Source: Streptococcus oralis | GTDB taxonomy: Bacteria; Bacillota; Bacilli; Lactobacillales; Streptococcaceae | Direction of reading: 5' to 3' | Length of the DNA stretch: 64,000 nucleotides | Assembly: GCF_001578945.1 (NCBI RefSeq) | Contig: NZ_KQ969550.1 | Location: 420,420-484,419 of the forward strand | Shown: piece by piece, positions 51,670 to 61,826 of the stretch | Layout: every line of letters begins with the position of its first letter | How positions within the stretch are numbered: the first letter of the stretch is position 1 | Program-made: the position numbers and the translations under genes | Notes under the pieces: generated by a model | What the model was told of the DNA's origin: nothing | Database searches by the model: none | The model's input: the letters and a program-made list of their open reading frames with translations, nothing else

Positions 51670-52899
51670 ATGTCTTCACATCCCATTCAGGTCTTCTCAG
51701 AAATTGGGAAACTGAAAAAAGTTATGTTGCACCGTCCGGGCAAAGAGTTGGAAAACTTATTGCCGGACTATCTCGAAAGGCTTCTTTTTGATGACATTCC
51801 GTTCTTGGAAGATGCTCAAAAAGAACATGATGCATTTGCTCAAGCTCTTCGTGATGAAGGAATTGAAGTCCTTTACCTAGAGCAACTGGCTGCTGAATCA
51901 TTGACTTCTCCAGAAATCCGCGATCAATTTATCGAGGAATATTTAGACGAAGCCAACATCCGTGGGCGTCAAACCAAGGTTGCTATTCGCGAATTGCTTC
52001 GTGGCATTAAGGACAACCAAGAATTGATCGAAAAAACAATGGCTGGAGTTCAAAAAGCTGAATTGCCAGAAATCCCTGACGACGCTAAGGGGTTGACTGA
52101 CTTAGTTGAATCAGATTATCCATTTGCGATTGACCCAATGCCAAACTTGTATTTCACTCGCGACCCATTTGCAACTATTGGTAATGCCGTATCACTTAAC
52201 CATATGTTTGCGGATACTCGTAACCGTGAAACACTTTACGGTAAATATATCTTCAAATACCACCCAATCTATGGGGGAAAAGTAGATTTAGTCTACAATC
52301 GTGAGGAAGATACACGCATCGAAGGTGGAGATGAGCTCGTTCTTTCCAAAGACGTTCTCGCAGTAGGAATTTCTCAACGTACAGATGCAGCTTCTATTGA
52401 AAAACTCTTGGTGAACATCTTCAAGAAAAATGTTGGTTTCAAGAAAGTTCTCGCCTTTGAATTTGCCAATAACCGTAAATTCATGCACTTGGATACCGTA
52501 TTCACTATGGTTGACTACGACAAGTTTACTATTCATCCAGAAATTGAAGGCAACCTTCACGTGTACTCTGTCACTTATGAAAATGAAAAACTCAAAATTG
52601 TTGAAGAAAAAGGTGACTTGGCTGAGCTTCTGGCTCAAAACCTTGGCGTAGAAAAAGTTCATTTGATTCGTTGCGGTGGCGGCAATATCGTAGCTGCTGC
52701 GCGTGAACAATGGAATGACGGTTCCAACACTTTAACCATCGCACCTGGTGTAGTAGTCGTTTATGCCCGCAATACCATTACCAACAAGATCCTAGAAGAA
52801 TACGGGCTTCGCTTGATTAAGATTCGCGGAAGTGAATTGGTTCGGGGGCGTGGTGGACCTCGTTGTATGTCTATGCCATTTGAACGCGAAGAAGTATAA
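51670..52899 (+). CDS. arcA: Arginine deiminase
   Basis: The 409-residue protein converts L-arginine to citrulline and ammonia. Family motifs are [45 protein letters not shown], the EGGDE strip, [10 protein letters not shown] and the active-site Cys399 in [10 protein letters not shown]. The start follows AAGGAGG. It is the first gene of arcA-arcB-arcC-arcD-like-peptidase and carries a cre site and consensus promoter. Confidence 0.97.
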   Translation: MSSHPIQVFSEIGKLKKVMLHRPGKELENLLPDYLERLLFDDIPFLEDAQKEHDAFAQALRDEGIEVLYLEQLAAESLTSPEIRDQFIEEYLDEANIRGRQTKVAIRELLRGIKDNQELIEKTMAGVQKAELPEIPDDAKGLTDLVESDYPFAIDPMPNLYFTRDPFATIGNAVSLNHMFADTRNRETLYGKYIFKYHPIYGGKVDLVYNREEDTRIEGGDELVLSKDVLAVGISQRTDAASIEKLLVNIFKKNVGFKKVLAFEFANNRKFMHLDTVFTMVDYDKFTIHPEIEGNLHVYSVTYENEKLKIVEEKGDLAELLAQNLGVEKVHLIRCGGGNIVAAAREQWNDGSNTLTIAPGVVVVYARNTITNKILEEYGLRLIKIRGSELVRGRGGPRCMSMPFEREEV

Positions 52900-52946
52900 T
52901 TGCTGTTCAGTATTTATCAATGAAAATAGAAAGAGGAGATAATAGA

Positions 52947-53963
52947 ATGACACATTCAGTATTCCAAGGACGTAGCTTTTTAGCAGAAAAAGACTTTACC
53001 CGCGCAGAGTTAGAATACCTTATCGGTCTTTCAGCTCACTTGAAAGATTTGAAAAAACGCAATATCCAACACCACTACCTTGCTGGAAAAAATATCGCTC
53101 TCTTATTTGAAAAAACTTCTACTCGTACACGTGCAGCCTTTACAACTGCAGCTATTGACCTTGGTGCTCATCCAGAATACCTCGGAGCAAATGACATTCA
53201 GTTAGGTAAGAAAGAATCTACTGAAGATACTGCTAAAGTTTTGGGTCGTATGTTTGACGGGATTGAATTCCGTGGTTTCAGCCAACGTATGGTTGAAGAA
53301 CTGGCAGAATTCTCAGGTGTTCCAGTATGGAATGGTCTGACTGACGAATGGCACCCAACTCAAATGCTCGCTGACTACTTGACTGTTCAAGAAAACTTCG
53401 GTCACTTGGAAGGCTTGACATTGGTTTACTGTGGTGATGGACGTAACAACGTTGCCAACAGCTTGCTGGTAACAGGAGCTATCCTTGGTGTCAACGTTCA
53501 CATCTTCTCACCAAAAGAACTCTTCCCAGAAAAAGAAATTGTTGAATTAGCAGAAGGTTTTGCCAAGGAAAGTGGCGCACATGTCCTCATCACTGAAGAT
53601 GCTGATGAAGCTGTTAAAGGCGCAGACGTACTTTACACAGACGTTTGGGTATCTATGGGTGAAGAAGACAAATTCGCAGAACGCGTTGCACTTTTGAAAC
53701 CTTACCAAGTTAACATGGAATTGGTGAAGAAAGCTGGCAACGAAAACTTGATCTTCCTGCACTGTTTACCAGCATTCCACGACACTCACACTGTCTATGG
53801 TAAAGATGTTGCTGAAAAATTTGGCGTAGAAGAAATGGAAGTAACAGACGAAGTCTTCCGTAGCAAATATGCTCGTCAATTTGACCAAGCGGAAAATCGT
53901 ATGCATACAATCAAAGCTGTTATGGCTGCTACTCTTGGAAATCTCTATATTCCTAAAGTATAA
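52947..53963 (+). CDS. arcB: Ornithine carbamoyltransferase (catabolic)
   Basis: The 338-residue protein converts citrulline plus phosphate to ornithine and carbamoyl phosphate in this pathway. The carbamoyl-phosphate loop STRTRAAF, the HPTQMLAD strip, DVWVSMGEE and the active-site HCLPAFHD are present. The ATG at 52947 is chosen after AAAGAGGAG; an in-frame ATG at 52920 lacks this. It lies 47 bp after arcA. Confidence 0.96.
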   Translation: MTHSVFQGRSFLAEKDFTRAELEYLIGLSAHLKDLKKRNIQHHYLAGKNIALLFEKTSTRTRAAFTTAAIDLGAHPEYLGANDIQLGKKESTEDTAKVLGRMFDGIEFRGFSQRMVEELAEFSGVPVWNGLTDEWHPTQMLADYLTVQENFGHLEGLTLVYCGDGRNNVANSLLVTGAILGVNVHIFSPKELFPEKEIVELAEGFAKESGAHVLITEDADEAVKGADVLYTDVWVSMGEEDKFAERVALLKPYQVNMELVKKAGNENLIFLHCLPAFHDTHTVYGKDVAEKFGVEEMEVTDEVFRSKYARQFDQAENRMHTIKAVMAATLGNLYIPKV

Positions 53964-53986
53964 AACTTACTCGTATACACAACACA

Positions 53987-54129
53987 GGGGTTGAGACAAA
54001 AGCTATGATAGCTTATCAGTTCTAGCGAAAGAAAGCAAGGATTCTCTTTGACAAATTTGCCACCTTACTCTTGTCATCTTCTTGCCTTCTGGTCTCATTC
54101 TGATAAACGTCAGCTATGCGTCCAGCCCC
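53987..54129. repeat. Imperfect terminal inverted repeat element in the arcB-arcC gap
   Basis: GGGGTTGAGAC...AGCT...TATCAG (from 53987) is mirrored by the reverse complement of 54097-54129 (GGGGCTGGACGCATAGCT...TATCAG). The 143-bp stretch carries no ORF with a start and may be a small repeat or MITE-like element, or a structured leader of arcC. A known pneumococcal RUP or BOX is not recognised. Confidence 0.35.
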
Positions 54130-54257
54130 TTTTGATTCATAGGAATGACTAATTTGTCTTTTAAAAAGACGCTACCTCCACTTCATATTTTATCATCATA
54201 CCTGCCTGTAGCTCTTGGAGTTCTGTCAGGTTTACCATATTAAAGAAAGGAGAGCTC

Positions 54258-55205
54258 ATGTCTCATAGAAAAATCGTCGTTGCTTTAGGCGGAAATGCCA
54301 TCCTCTCCACTGACCCATCTGCCCAAGCTCAACAAGCTGCTCTGGTAGAAACAGCTCGTCATCTGGTCAAATTAATTCAAAACGGGGATGAATTGATTAT
54401 CACACACGGAAATGGTCCTCAGGTTGGTAATCTTTTACTTCAACACCTGATGGCAGATTCGGAAAAAAACCCTGCCTTCCCACTTGATTCTTTGGTTGCC
54501 ATGACCGAGGGTAGTATCGGTTTTTGGCTACAATGTGCCCTTGATAATGCATTACTCGATGTAGGGCTTGATAAAAACGTCGCTTCTGTTGTTACTCAAG
54601 TTATAGTAAATAAGGAAGATCCTGCCTTTATCAATCCTACAAAACCAATTGGTCCATTCTACTCAGAAGAAGATGCCAAAGCTGAGAGCGAAAAAACAGG
54701 AGCAACCTTCAAAGAAGATGCTGGTCGTGGCTGGCGTAAAGTAGTGGCTTCACCAAAACCAATCGACATCAAAGAAATCAACAGCATCCGTACCTTGCTC
54801 GATAATGGCCAAGTTGTCATCGCAGCAGGTGGAGGAGGTATCCCTGTTGTTAAAAATGAAAACGGTTACTTACGTGGGGTCGAAGCCGTTATCGACAAAG
54901 ACTTTGCGTCCCAACGACTAGCAGAACTCGTCGAAGCTGACCTCTTTATCGTCCTTACTGGCGTAGACTATGTTTATGTCAACTACAATAAACCAGACCA
55001 AGAAAAACTTGAACACGTTACTGTCAGTCAACTAAAAGAATACATCAAACAAGGACAATTCGCACCAGGTAGCATGCTACCAAAAGTCGAAGCTGCTATT
55101 GATTTTGTAACCAACCGCCCAGAAGGCAAGGCTGTTATCACTTCCCTCAGCAATCTAGGCGCCTTGATCGAGTCCGAAAGCGGAACAATTATTGTTAAAG
55201 ACTAG
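54258..55205 (+). CDS. arcC: Carbamate kinase
   Basis: The 315-residue protein makes ATP from carbamoyl phosphate and ADP, giving ammonia and CO2. Motifs: [37 protein letters not shown] and the substrate loop [22 protein letters not shown]. The start follows AAAGGAGAG. The pathway's energy-yielding step. Confidence 0.96.
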   Translation: MSHRKIVVALGGNAILSTDPSAQAQQAALVETARHLVKLIQNGDELIITHGNGPQVGNLLLQHLMADSEKNPAFPLDSLVAMTEGSIGFWLQCALDNALLDVGLDKNVASVVTQVIVNKEDPAFINPTKPIGPFYSEEDAKAESEKTGATFKEDAGRGWRKVVASPKPIDIKEINSIRTLLDNGQVVIAAGGGGIPVVKNENGYLRGVEAVIDKDFASQRLAELVEADLFIVLTGVDYVYVNYNKPDQEKLEHVTVSQLKEYIKQGQFAPGSMLPKVEAAIDFVTNRPEGKAVITSLSNLGALIESESGTIIVKD

Positions 55206-55302
55206 CCATTTTAAACCAAGTACAAGCTCTAACTAGGAGTACTCAGGTAAACCAACATCATTCGTTTTTATACTTTGTGGCATAGTTTAGGAGGAAAAAC
55301 AA

Positions 55303-56814
55303 ATGAGTGAAAAAACAAAAAAAAGGTTCCAAATGCCTTCATCTTACACTGTTTTGATCATTATTATCGCTATTATGGCGATCTTGACTTGGATCATTCC
55401 GGCAGGTAAGTATGATACGAACGAAGCAGGTGACCTCATTGCAGGTACCTATCAAACTGTTGAATCTAATCCCCAAGGGATTTACGATATCCTAATGGCC
55501 CCAATCCGGGCGATGCTCGGTCACGAACCAACTAAAGCCGCTATTGACGTAGCCTTCTTCATCCTCATGGTTGGAGGATTTCTCGGAGTTGTCAATGCAA
55601 CAGGCACATTAGATGTTGGTATTGCCTCTATTGTTAAGAAATACAAGGGACGCGAAAAAATGCTGATCCTTATCCTCATGCCTCTCTTTGCACTTGGAGG
55701 AACAACTTATGGTATGGGGGAAGAAACCATGGCATTTTATCCACTTCTTGTCCCTGTTATGATGGCCGTTGGTTTTGATAGCATTACTGCCGTTGCTATC
55801 ATCCTACTGGGTTCTCAAGTCGGCTGTCTTGCCTCTACTCTCAATCCTTTTGCTACTGTTATCGCTTCTGATACAGCAGGCGTATCATCTATGGACGGGG
55901 TCATCCTTCGTATCATCTTCTGGTTTGTTATGACAGGTATTAGTACTTACTTTGTCTACCGCTACGCAGAAAAGATTCAAAAGGATCCTACAAAATCACT
56001 TGTCTATTCTCAACGTGAAGAAGACCTCAAACACTTCAATGTCACTGATAACGAAAATGCTCCATCTGTCTTGAGCAAGAAACAAAAACATGTTCTTTCC
56101 TTGTTTATCTTGACTTTCATCATCATGATCGCTAGTTTTATCCCTTGGGTAGACTTACACATTACTATATTTGAAGACTTCAAAAATTGGTTGATTGGTC
56201 TCCCTGTTATCGGTGGAGTTATTGGTTCATCTGCTCTACCATTCGGTAGCTGGTACTTCCCAGAAGGTGCGATGCTCTTTGCTGTGATGGGGATTCTTAT
56301 TGGTGTTGTTTACGGTCTTAAGGAGGGCAAGATTATCTCTACCTTTATGGCTGGTGCAGCTGATCTTCTTACTGTAGCCTTGATTTGTGCAGTAGCTCGT
56401 GGTATACAGGTTATCATGAACGACGGTATGATTACTGCAACTATTCTACACTGGGGTGAAGTCGGACTTCAAGGCCTCTCTTCTCAAGTCTTTATCGTTT
56501 TGACCTACCTCTTCTACCTTCCTATGTCATTCCTTATCCCATCTTCATCTGGACTTGCTAGCGCGACAATGGGGATTATGGCGCCACTTGGTGAGTTTGT
56601 CAATGTAAAACCTAGTCTCATCATCACCGCCTATCAGTCTGCATCTGGTGTACTAAACCTCGTCGCCCCTACTTCTGGTATCGTTATGGGTGCTCTCGCG
56701 CTCGGTCGTATTAGTCTAGGAACCTGGTGGAAATTTGTTACTAAACTCATTATCGTTATCATCATTGTGAGCATACTTCTTCTTATCCTAGGTACCTTCC
56801 TACCATTCCTTTAG
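55303..56814 (+). CDS. YfcC/ArcD-like arginine-ornithine antiporter
   Basis: The 503-residue protein has about 12 membrane helices with the YfcC/DcuC-family openings [30 protein letters not shown] and [40 protein letters not shown]. In streptococcal arc operons this protein exchanges arginine for ornithine. It follows arcC by 97 bp with AGGAGG. Confidence 0.88.
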   Translation: MSEKTKKRFQMPSSYTVLIIIIAIMAILTWIIPAGKYDTNEAGDLIAGTYQTVESNPQGIYDILMAPIRAMLGHEPTKAAIDVAFFILMVGGFLGVVNATGTLDVGIASIVKKYKGREKMLILILMPLFALGGTTYGMGEETMAFYPLLVPVMMAVGFDSITAVAIILLGSQVGCLASTLNPFATVIASDTAGVSSMDGVILRIIFWFVMTGISTYFVYRYAEKIQKDPTKSLVYSQREEDLKHFNVTDNENAPSVLSKKQKHVLSLFILTFIIMIASFIPWVDLHITIFEDFKNWLIGLPVIGGVIGSSALPFGSWYFPEGAMLFAVMGILIGVVYGLKEGKIISTFMAGAADLLTVALICAVARGIQVIMNDGMITATILHWGEVGLQGLSSQVFIVLTYLFYLPMSFLIPSSSGLASATMGIMAPLGEFVNVKPSLIITAYQSASGVLNLVAPTSGIVMGALALGRISLGTWWKFVTKLIIVIIIVSILLLILGTFLPFL

Positions 56815-56836
56815 AACAAAGTGTGAGGTAAAACGG

Positions 56837-58165
56837 ATGAACTCTTACATCACCGACTCCATTAAACAGAGCTTTGTACAGAGTCTGAAGACTCTCATCT
56901 CCTACCCATCTGTCCTCCAAGAAGGGGAAAATGGGACACCTTTTGGACAAGCTATTCAAGACGTCCTAGAAAAGACGCTGGAAATCTGCCGTGAACTTGG
57001 CTTTAAAACTTATATTGATCCCAAGGGCTATTATGGTTATGCAGAGGTTGGTGAGGGAGAACTCTTTGCCATCCTCTGCCACTTGGATGTTGTGCCTGCA
57101 GGAGATTTGTCAGATTGGCAATCTCCTCCATTTGAAGCAACTATTAGAGAAGGCAAACTCTATGGACGAGGGGCACAAGACGACAAAGGTCCTTCACTCG
57201 CAGCTCTCTACGCAGTGAAAAGCTTACTTGACCAAGGCATCCAATTTAAGAAGCGCGTGCGTTTTATCTTTGGTACGGATGAAGAAACTCTTTGGAGATG
57301 TATGGCACGCTACAACGCCCTCGAAGAACAAGCTAGCATGGGATTTGCACCGGATTCGTCATTTCCTTTGACATACGCTGAAAAGGGGCTCCTTCAAGTC
57401 AAGCTTCATGGCCCCGGCTCTGATCTTCTCAAGCTCGATGTCGGAGGTGCCTTTAATGTCGTACCAGACAAGGCAAGTTACCAAGGTCCTCTTTATGAAG
57501 CGATTTGTAGAGGTTTGACGAAAGCAAATTTTGATTACCAAACCACAGAACAAACCGTGACCGTACTCGGGGTACCTAAGCACGCTAAAGATGCTAGTCA
57601 AGGTGTAAATGCCGTCATTCGACTTGCTAGTGTACTCGCACCTCTCCAACCCCACCCTGCCCTTCATTTCCTAGCCGATAAAGCAGGGCAAGATGGTAGA
57701 GGGCTTGGAATCTTCGGAGAGGTTACTGATGAACCGTCTGGTTCCCTTTCCTTTAATGTTGCAGGGTTGACCATCAATCCCGATCGCTCCGAGATTCGGA
57801 TCGATATACGCATACCTGTGCTAGCAGATAAGGAAAAACTGGTGGCACAGCTCACCCAGTGCGCCAAAGACTACCAACTTGACTACCAAGAATTTGACTA
57901 TCTAGCACCCCTCTATGTCGCAAGAGATAGCCAACTTGTTACTACCCTTATGCAAGTCTACCAAGAAAAGACTGGAGATGAGACTCCTCCCCTCTCATCA
58001 GGTGGTGCTACCTTTGCCCGCACCATGCCAAACTGTGTGGCCTTTGGCGCTCTTTTTCCAGGAGCACAACAAACTGAACATCAGGCAAATGAAGCAGCTG
58101 TCCTAGACGATCTTTATCGCGCTATGGACATCTACGCAGAGGCGGTTTCCCGTCTCGCAACCTAA
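56837..58165 (+). CDS. M20-family dipeptidase of the arc operon
   Basis: The 442-residue protein has the M20 metal strips [28 protein letters not shown] and the acid [15 protein letters not shown], with a later HQANEAAV His. This is a peptidase V/ArgE-like enzyme that may cleave arginine-containing dipeptides to feed the pathway. It starts 20 bp after the antiporter stop and ends in front of a strong terminator. Confidence 0.9.
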   Translation: MNSYITDSIKQSFVQSLKTLISYPSVLQEGENGTPFGQAIQDVLEKTLEICRELGFKTYIDPKGYYGYAEVGEGELFAILCHLDVVPAGDLSDWQSPPFEATIREGKLYGRGAQDDKGPSLAALYAVKSLLDQGIQFKKRVRFIFGTDEETLWRCMARYNALEEQASMGFAPDSSFPLTYAEKGLLQVKLHGPGSDLLKLDVGGAFNVVPDKASYQGPLYEAICRGLTKANFDYQTTEQTVTVLGVPKHAKDASQGVNAVIRLASVLAPLQPHPALHFLADKAGQDGRGLGIFGEVTDEPSGSLSFNVAGLTINPDRSEIRIDIRIPVLADKEKLVAQLTQCAKDYQLDYQEFDYLAPLYVARDSQLVTTLMQVYQEKTGDETPPLSSGGATFARTMPNCVAFGALFPGAQQTEHQANEAAVLDDLYRAMDIYAEAVSRLAT

Positions 58166-58184
58166 CCAGATAAATGTTTCTACC

Positions 58185-58214
58185 AAAAAATCCCGCAGCT
58201 TTGCGGGATTTTCT
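58185..58214. terminator. Bidirectional terminator between peptidase and adcA
   Basis: AAATCCCGCA / TGCGGGATTT pair over a 3-5 nt loop, with A- and T-runs on both sides, between convergent genes. Confidence 0.85.
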
Positions 58215-58220
58215 CTTGCA

Positions 58221-59726
58221 TCAATGCGCCAACATTTCTTGGGCGATTTCTTGACCAGATAGCTTATCTGGGTAGTAGGTTGGCCAGTTATCCATCTCTT
58301 CAAAGAGGGCTTCTTGGCTTGTGCCTCCAAAGAAGATATGGAAATGTTCTGCCTTGACTGGGGCGATATTGTGGTCACTAAACTGAACATACTTGAACTG
58401 TCCAGCGTCCGCATCCGTCGCTTCAAAGAGGAAGCGCACGCCACGATTGCCTTTCTTATAAGTCAAGATTTTCTTGCCGACATACTTGTAGGTGAATTTC
58501 TTGCTTTGTCCACCTTGAACAAATTCCATAGTGTTATCAGTAATGTTGATCTTAGTCACATCTGTCTGATAGCCTTTTGTATAGTAGGCCTTGTACTCAG
58601 CCTTGGTCATCTTGCCAGTCAACTTAGCCTTGTAGTCAAAGACTTGATCGAAGGTTCCATCCTCAAGGAAAGGATAGACAGATTGCCAGTTACCTACATA
58701 GTCACTCAAGGTGCGATCCTTGACGTCTGCATCCTCAAAGTAACCATTGTGAACTGTCTTGGTATTTTCTTCCTTCTCTGGCTCGATTTCTGGGCCTTCT
58801 TGGTCCGTTGTTTGTTTCAAAGCCTTGAGGTTTTTCTCCATGATAGAGATGTAATTTTCTCCAGCCTTAGTATCTTCTTCTGTCAGACTTTCTAAAGGAT
58901 TGAGGACATCTGTTTTGACACCTGCCTCTTTTGAAAGTGTATTAGCAAGGGCTTGTGAGGCATTTTCTTCAAAGTAGATATAAGAAATCTTGTTTTTCTT
59001 GATATACTCTGTCAATTCTGCCAAACGTGCTGCTGATGGCTCTGCATCTGGTGAGAGACCTGAGATGGATACTTGCTTGAGACCGTAGTCCAAGGCAAGG
59101 TAGTTAAAGGCAGCGTGCTGGGTCACAAAGCTCTTTTGTTTGGCTTGAGACAAGCCATCTGTGTAGGCCTCATCCAAGGCTTGTAATTTTTCGATATAGG
59201 TAGCTGCATTCTTTTCAAAAGTCTCTTTTTTATCAGGATAATCTGCTGACAAGCTGTCCCGGATATGTTCTACTAGTTTAATGGCACGAACTGGTGAAAG
59301 CCAAACGTGGGGATCGTAGTCGTGATGGTGACCTTCTTCTCCATGGTCATGGTCTCCCTCTTCTTCCTCGCCACCTGGCAAGAGCAGCATATCGCCTGTT
59401 GCCTTGATAGTTTTCACCTTTTTCTTATCCAAAGTATCTAGCATTTTAGGAACCCAAGTTTCCATATTTTCATTTTCATAGACAAAGGTATCTGCGTCTT
59501 GGATTTTGGCAACTGCCTTGGCAGACGGTTCATACTCATGGGGTTCTGTACCAGCACCGATTAGAAGTTCTACATTAGCAGTATCTCCTGCGACTTGCTT
59601 GGTAAATTCATAGACAGGGTAAAAGGTTGTCACGATATTTAGCTTCCCATCTGCCTGTTTTTGATTGGAACAAGCCACTAAAAATAAGGCACATAGACTA
59701 GCTAGTAGTAAGCTCAGTTTTTTCAT
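58221..59726 (-). CDS. adcA: Zinc ABC transporter solute-binding lipoprotein AdcA (ZnuA-ZinT fusion)
   Basis: The 501-residue protein has a lipobox LVAC (Cys19), a ZnuA-like domain (about 30-310) with a His-rich loop (DHDHGEEGHHHDYDPHVWLS) and the HAAFNYLALDYGLKQVSISGL and FEENASQ strips, and a C-terminal ZinT domain (about 325-501, VHNGYFEDADVKDRTLSDYVGNWQSVYPFLEDG ... ATDADAGQFKYVQFSDHNIAP). The two-domain form is the usual streptococcal AdcA. It captures Zn2+ for AdcBC. Last gene of adcRCBA. Confidence 0.95.
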   Translation of the reverse strand: MKKLSLLLASLCALFLVACSNQKQADGKLNIVTTFYPVYEFTKQVAGDTANVELLIGAGTEPHEYEPSAKAVAKIQDADTFVYENENMETWVPKMLDTLDKKKVKTIKATGDMLLLPGGEEEEGDHDHGEEGHHHDYDPHVWLSPVRAIKLVEHIRDSLSADYPDKKETFEKNAATYIEKLQALDEAYTDGLSQAKQKSFVTQHAAFNYLALDYGLKQVSISGLSPDAEPSAARLAELTEYIKKNKISYIYFEENASQALANTLSKEAGVKTDVLNPLESLTEEDTKAGENYISIMEKNLKALKQTTDQEGPEIEPEKEENTKTVHNGYFEDADVKDRTLSDYVGNWQSVYPFLEDGTFDQVFDYKAKLTGKMTKAEYKAYYTKGYQTDVTKINITDNTMEFVQGGQSKKFTYKYVGKKILTYKKGNRGVRFLFEATDADAGQFKYVQFSDHNIAPVKAEHFHIFFGGTSQEALFEEMDNWPTYYPDKLSGQEIAQEMLAH

Positions 59727-59735
59727 TTCATTCTC

Positions 59736-60542
59736 CTATTTGATAAAACGTTTCAGTAGACTGACTAACAAAAAGACAGCTACAAAGATAATGGTGATAC
59801 TAGCGCTAGCAGGGGTTTCCGCATAGTAGGAAATATAAAGTCCTGCCACCATTCCCAAAAAGCCAATAGCGCTGGCTAATAACATAACCGATTTAAAGTT
59901 TTTCCCCAGACGAAGGGCAATACTAGCTGGCAAGACCATAATGGTCGACACCAAAAGGGCTCCTGCTGCTGGTATCATAAGGGCAATGGCCACCCCTGTC
60001 ACCATGTTAAAGAGGATAGACATAGTACGAACTGGAAGTCCATCCACAAAGGCCGTGTCCTCATCAAAAGTCAGGATATACATTGGTCGCAAGAATAAGA
60101 AAGTCAAGAGCAAAACGACCGCAGCAATGGCAAAGAGGAATATCACCTGCTCCTGGCTAATGGTTACAATCGAACCAAAGAGGTATTGGTCCAAACTCAT
60201 GGAACTCGAACTTTTACCCTTACTCATGACAATCAGAGAAACAGCCAGACCTGTTGACATGAGGATAGCAGTTCCGATTTCCATAAAGTTCTTATAGACT
60301 GTACGGAGATATTCCAAAAAGACCGCAGCAATCAAGACGATAGCAATGGTTGAAATAGTTGGAGAAATCCCCAAAACTAGACCAAAGGCTACACCTGAAA
60401 GTGAGACGTGGCTGAGGGTATCGCTCATGAGACTCTGACGACGTAAGATAAGGAAAGTCCCAAGAACTGGAGAAAAGAGACTCATAGCAATGACCGCCAA
60501 GAAGGCACGCTGCATGAAATCATAAGATAACAAACTAAGCAT
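59736..60542 (-). CDS. adcB: Zinc ABC transporter permease AdcB
   Basis: The 268-residue protein has seven or eight membrane helices of the ZnuB type ([54 protein letters not shown]). It overlaps adcC by 8 bp and is 9 bp from adcA. It moves Zn2+ inward. Confidence 0.95.
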   Translation of the reverse strand: MLSLLSYDFMQRAFLAVIAMSLFSPVLGTFLILRRQSLMSDTLSHVSLSGVAFGLVLGISPTISTIAIVLIAAVFLEYLRTVYKNFMEIGTAILMSTGLAVSLIVMSKGKSSSSMSLDQYLFGSIVTISQEQVIFLFAIAAVVLLLTFLFLRPMYILTFDEDTAFVDGLPVRTMSILFNMVTGVAIALMIPAAGALLVSTIMVLPASIALRLGKNFKSVMLLASAIGFLGMVAGLYISYYAETPASASITIIFVAVFLLVSLLKRFIK

Positions 60543-61239
60543 GTTCCACCTCCTGGTCGCTTTCGTGAACGTTGAAACAACGCCACGGTGAGTCTTGATT
60601 GCGCACTAGATGGATATTGCGATCTGCGTAGTCCTTGACCTCCTCAGGGTCATGGGTAATCATCAAAACAGCCTTGCCATGATGGTGGGCACTATGGTGC
60701 ATGAGTTCGTAAAATTCATTTTTGCTTCCAGCATCCATCCCTGTTGTCGGCTCATCCAGGACAAAGATATCTGGGTCAGAAGCAAACATCCGGGCAATCA
60801 CTGCTCGTTGCTTTTGCCCTCCCGAGAGGGAACCAATTCGTTTGTCACGGTGTTCCCACATACCAACTGAGTCTAGACTGGCCTTGATATGCTCCTCATC
60901 ATGGGCGTTCAAGCGGCGGAACCAACCCTTTCGCGGATAGCGACCCGATTTGACAAATTCATAAACCGTACTTGGAAAACCAGCATTAAAACTGGCTATC
61001 TGCTGGGGAAGATAAGCTATCCTAAGCTTTTTCCCATGAGTATTTGTCTTTGAGATGGTTACCTTGCCAAATCTTGGTTGCAAGATGCCTAGGCTCGCCT
61101 TGATAAGCGTTGTCTTGGCAGCTCCATTTTCACCAGTCAGGGTGACAAACTCCCCACTATCAACACTATAGTTGATATGCTCGAGGACAGGTTCCTTGTC
61201 ATAATAGAAAGACAAGTCCTCTACTGTAATATACCGCAT
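60535..61239 (-). CDS. adcC: Zinc ABC transporter ATPase AdcC
   Basis: The 234-residue protein has a Walker A written [12 protein letters not shown] (Ala in place of the usual second Gly of GAGK), signature [14 protein letters not shown], Walker [13 protein letters not shown] and an H-loop MITHDPEEV. It ends with a His (VEHA). It energises AdcB. Starts on the last base of the adcR stop region, so the two are coupled. Confidence 0.94.
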   Translation of the reverse strand: MRYITVEDLSFYYDKEPVLEHINYSVDSGEFVTLTGENGAAKTTLIKASLGILQPRFGKVTISKTNTHGKKLRIAYLPQQIASFNAGFPSTVYEFVKSGRYPRKGWFRRLNAHDEEHIKASLDSVGMWEHRDKRIGSLSGGQKQRAVIARMFASDPDIFVLDEPTTGMDAGSKNEFYELMHHSAHHHGKAVLMITHDPEEVKDYADRNIHLVRNQDSPWRCFNVHESDQEVEHA

Positions 61240-61679
61240 TATTTGATTTCTCCTACTAAAGCAGTTAAAAACCGCTGGATAACTTCTTGTTCATTTGGAG
61301 TAAACTGACTTGCCACTTGTTCATAGGCTAAGAGTGTGTGTTCATGATGATGGTGGTGTTCCTCTGCCACCGGTCGAGCTAGCTCTGTCAGTTGATAAAA
61401 GATCACACGCGCATCCTTTGGATCTCTGGAGGTCTCTAACATGCCCTCTTTGACCAAAGACTTGATAGCCTTGGTCACTGCTGCCTGACTGACATTAAGG
61501 CGACGAGCCAACTCCGAGTTGGTTAGGGATTCTTCTGACAAGAGCATGAGGATGTGTTCCTGAGTGTTGGTCAAGGCAACGTCACTCGTGCAATGCCCAA
61601 TCAGAATTTCATGCTGGTTCTCAGATCTCAAGATCACCTCGTTTAAAAAGTTGTCGATTTCCTGTGCAAGCTGTCTCAT
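61239..61679 (-). CDS. adcR: Zinc-responsive MarR-family repressor AdcR
   Basis: The 146-residue protein has a MarR winged helix ([48 protein letters not shown]) and metal-site histidines ([10 protein letters not shown]). It represses zinc-uptake genes when Zn2+ is bound. An AdcR operator sits at 61735. First gene of adcRCBA. Confidence 0.95.
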   Translation of the reverse strand: MRQLAQEIDNFLNEVILRSENQHEILIGHCTSDVALTNTQEHILMLLSEESLTNSELARRLNVSQAAVTKAIKSLVKEGMLETSRDPKDARVIFYQLTELARPVAEEHHHHHEHTLLAYEQVASQFTPNEQEVIQRFLTALVGEIK

Positions 61680-61734
61680 ATGTTACTCCTTCCCAAGCTA
61701 TCTTTTCGTAAAAAACATAGATAGCCACCGATTC

Positions 61735-61746
61735 TTTACTGGTTAA
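61735..61746 (-). promoter_or_regulatory. AdcR operator
   Basis: TTAACCAGTAAA (minus strand) matches the AdcR consensus TTAACYRGTTAA at 11 of 12 positions and abuts the -10 of adcR, so AdcR autoregulates its operon. Confidence 0.8.
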
Positions 61747-61773
61747 TTATATCATAAACCAAAAAAGAGTCAA
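61746..61773 (-). promoter_or_regulatory. Promoter of the adc operon
   Basis: TTGACT (61773-61768), a 16-bp spacer and TATAAT (61751-61746) on the minus strand. The -35 lies inside the arm of the upstream terminator. Confidence 0.8.
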
Positions 61774-61809
61774 GGGAAAAAGGCGTAAAAACGTTTCCCT
61801 CGACTCTTC
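61761..61809 (-). terminator. Terminator of the 5'-nucleotidase gene, overlapping the adc promoter
   Basis: AAGAGTCGAGGGAAA (minus strand, from about 61808) pairs with TTTCCCTTGACTCTT (to about 61764) with one mismatch and is followed by TTTT. The descending arm contains the adcR -35. Confidence 0.75.
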
Positions 61810-61826
61810 TAGATGGAAAATTTAAC

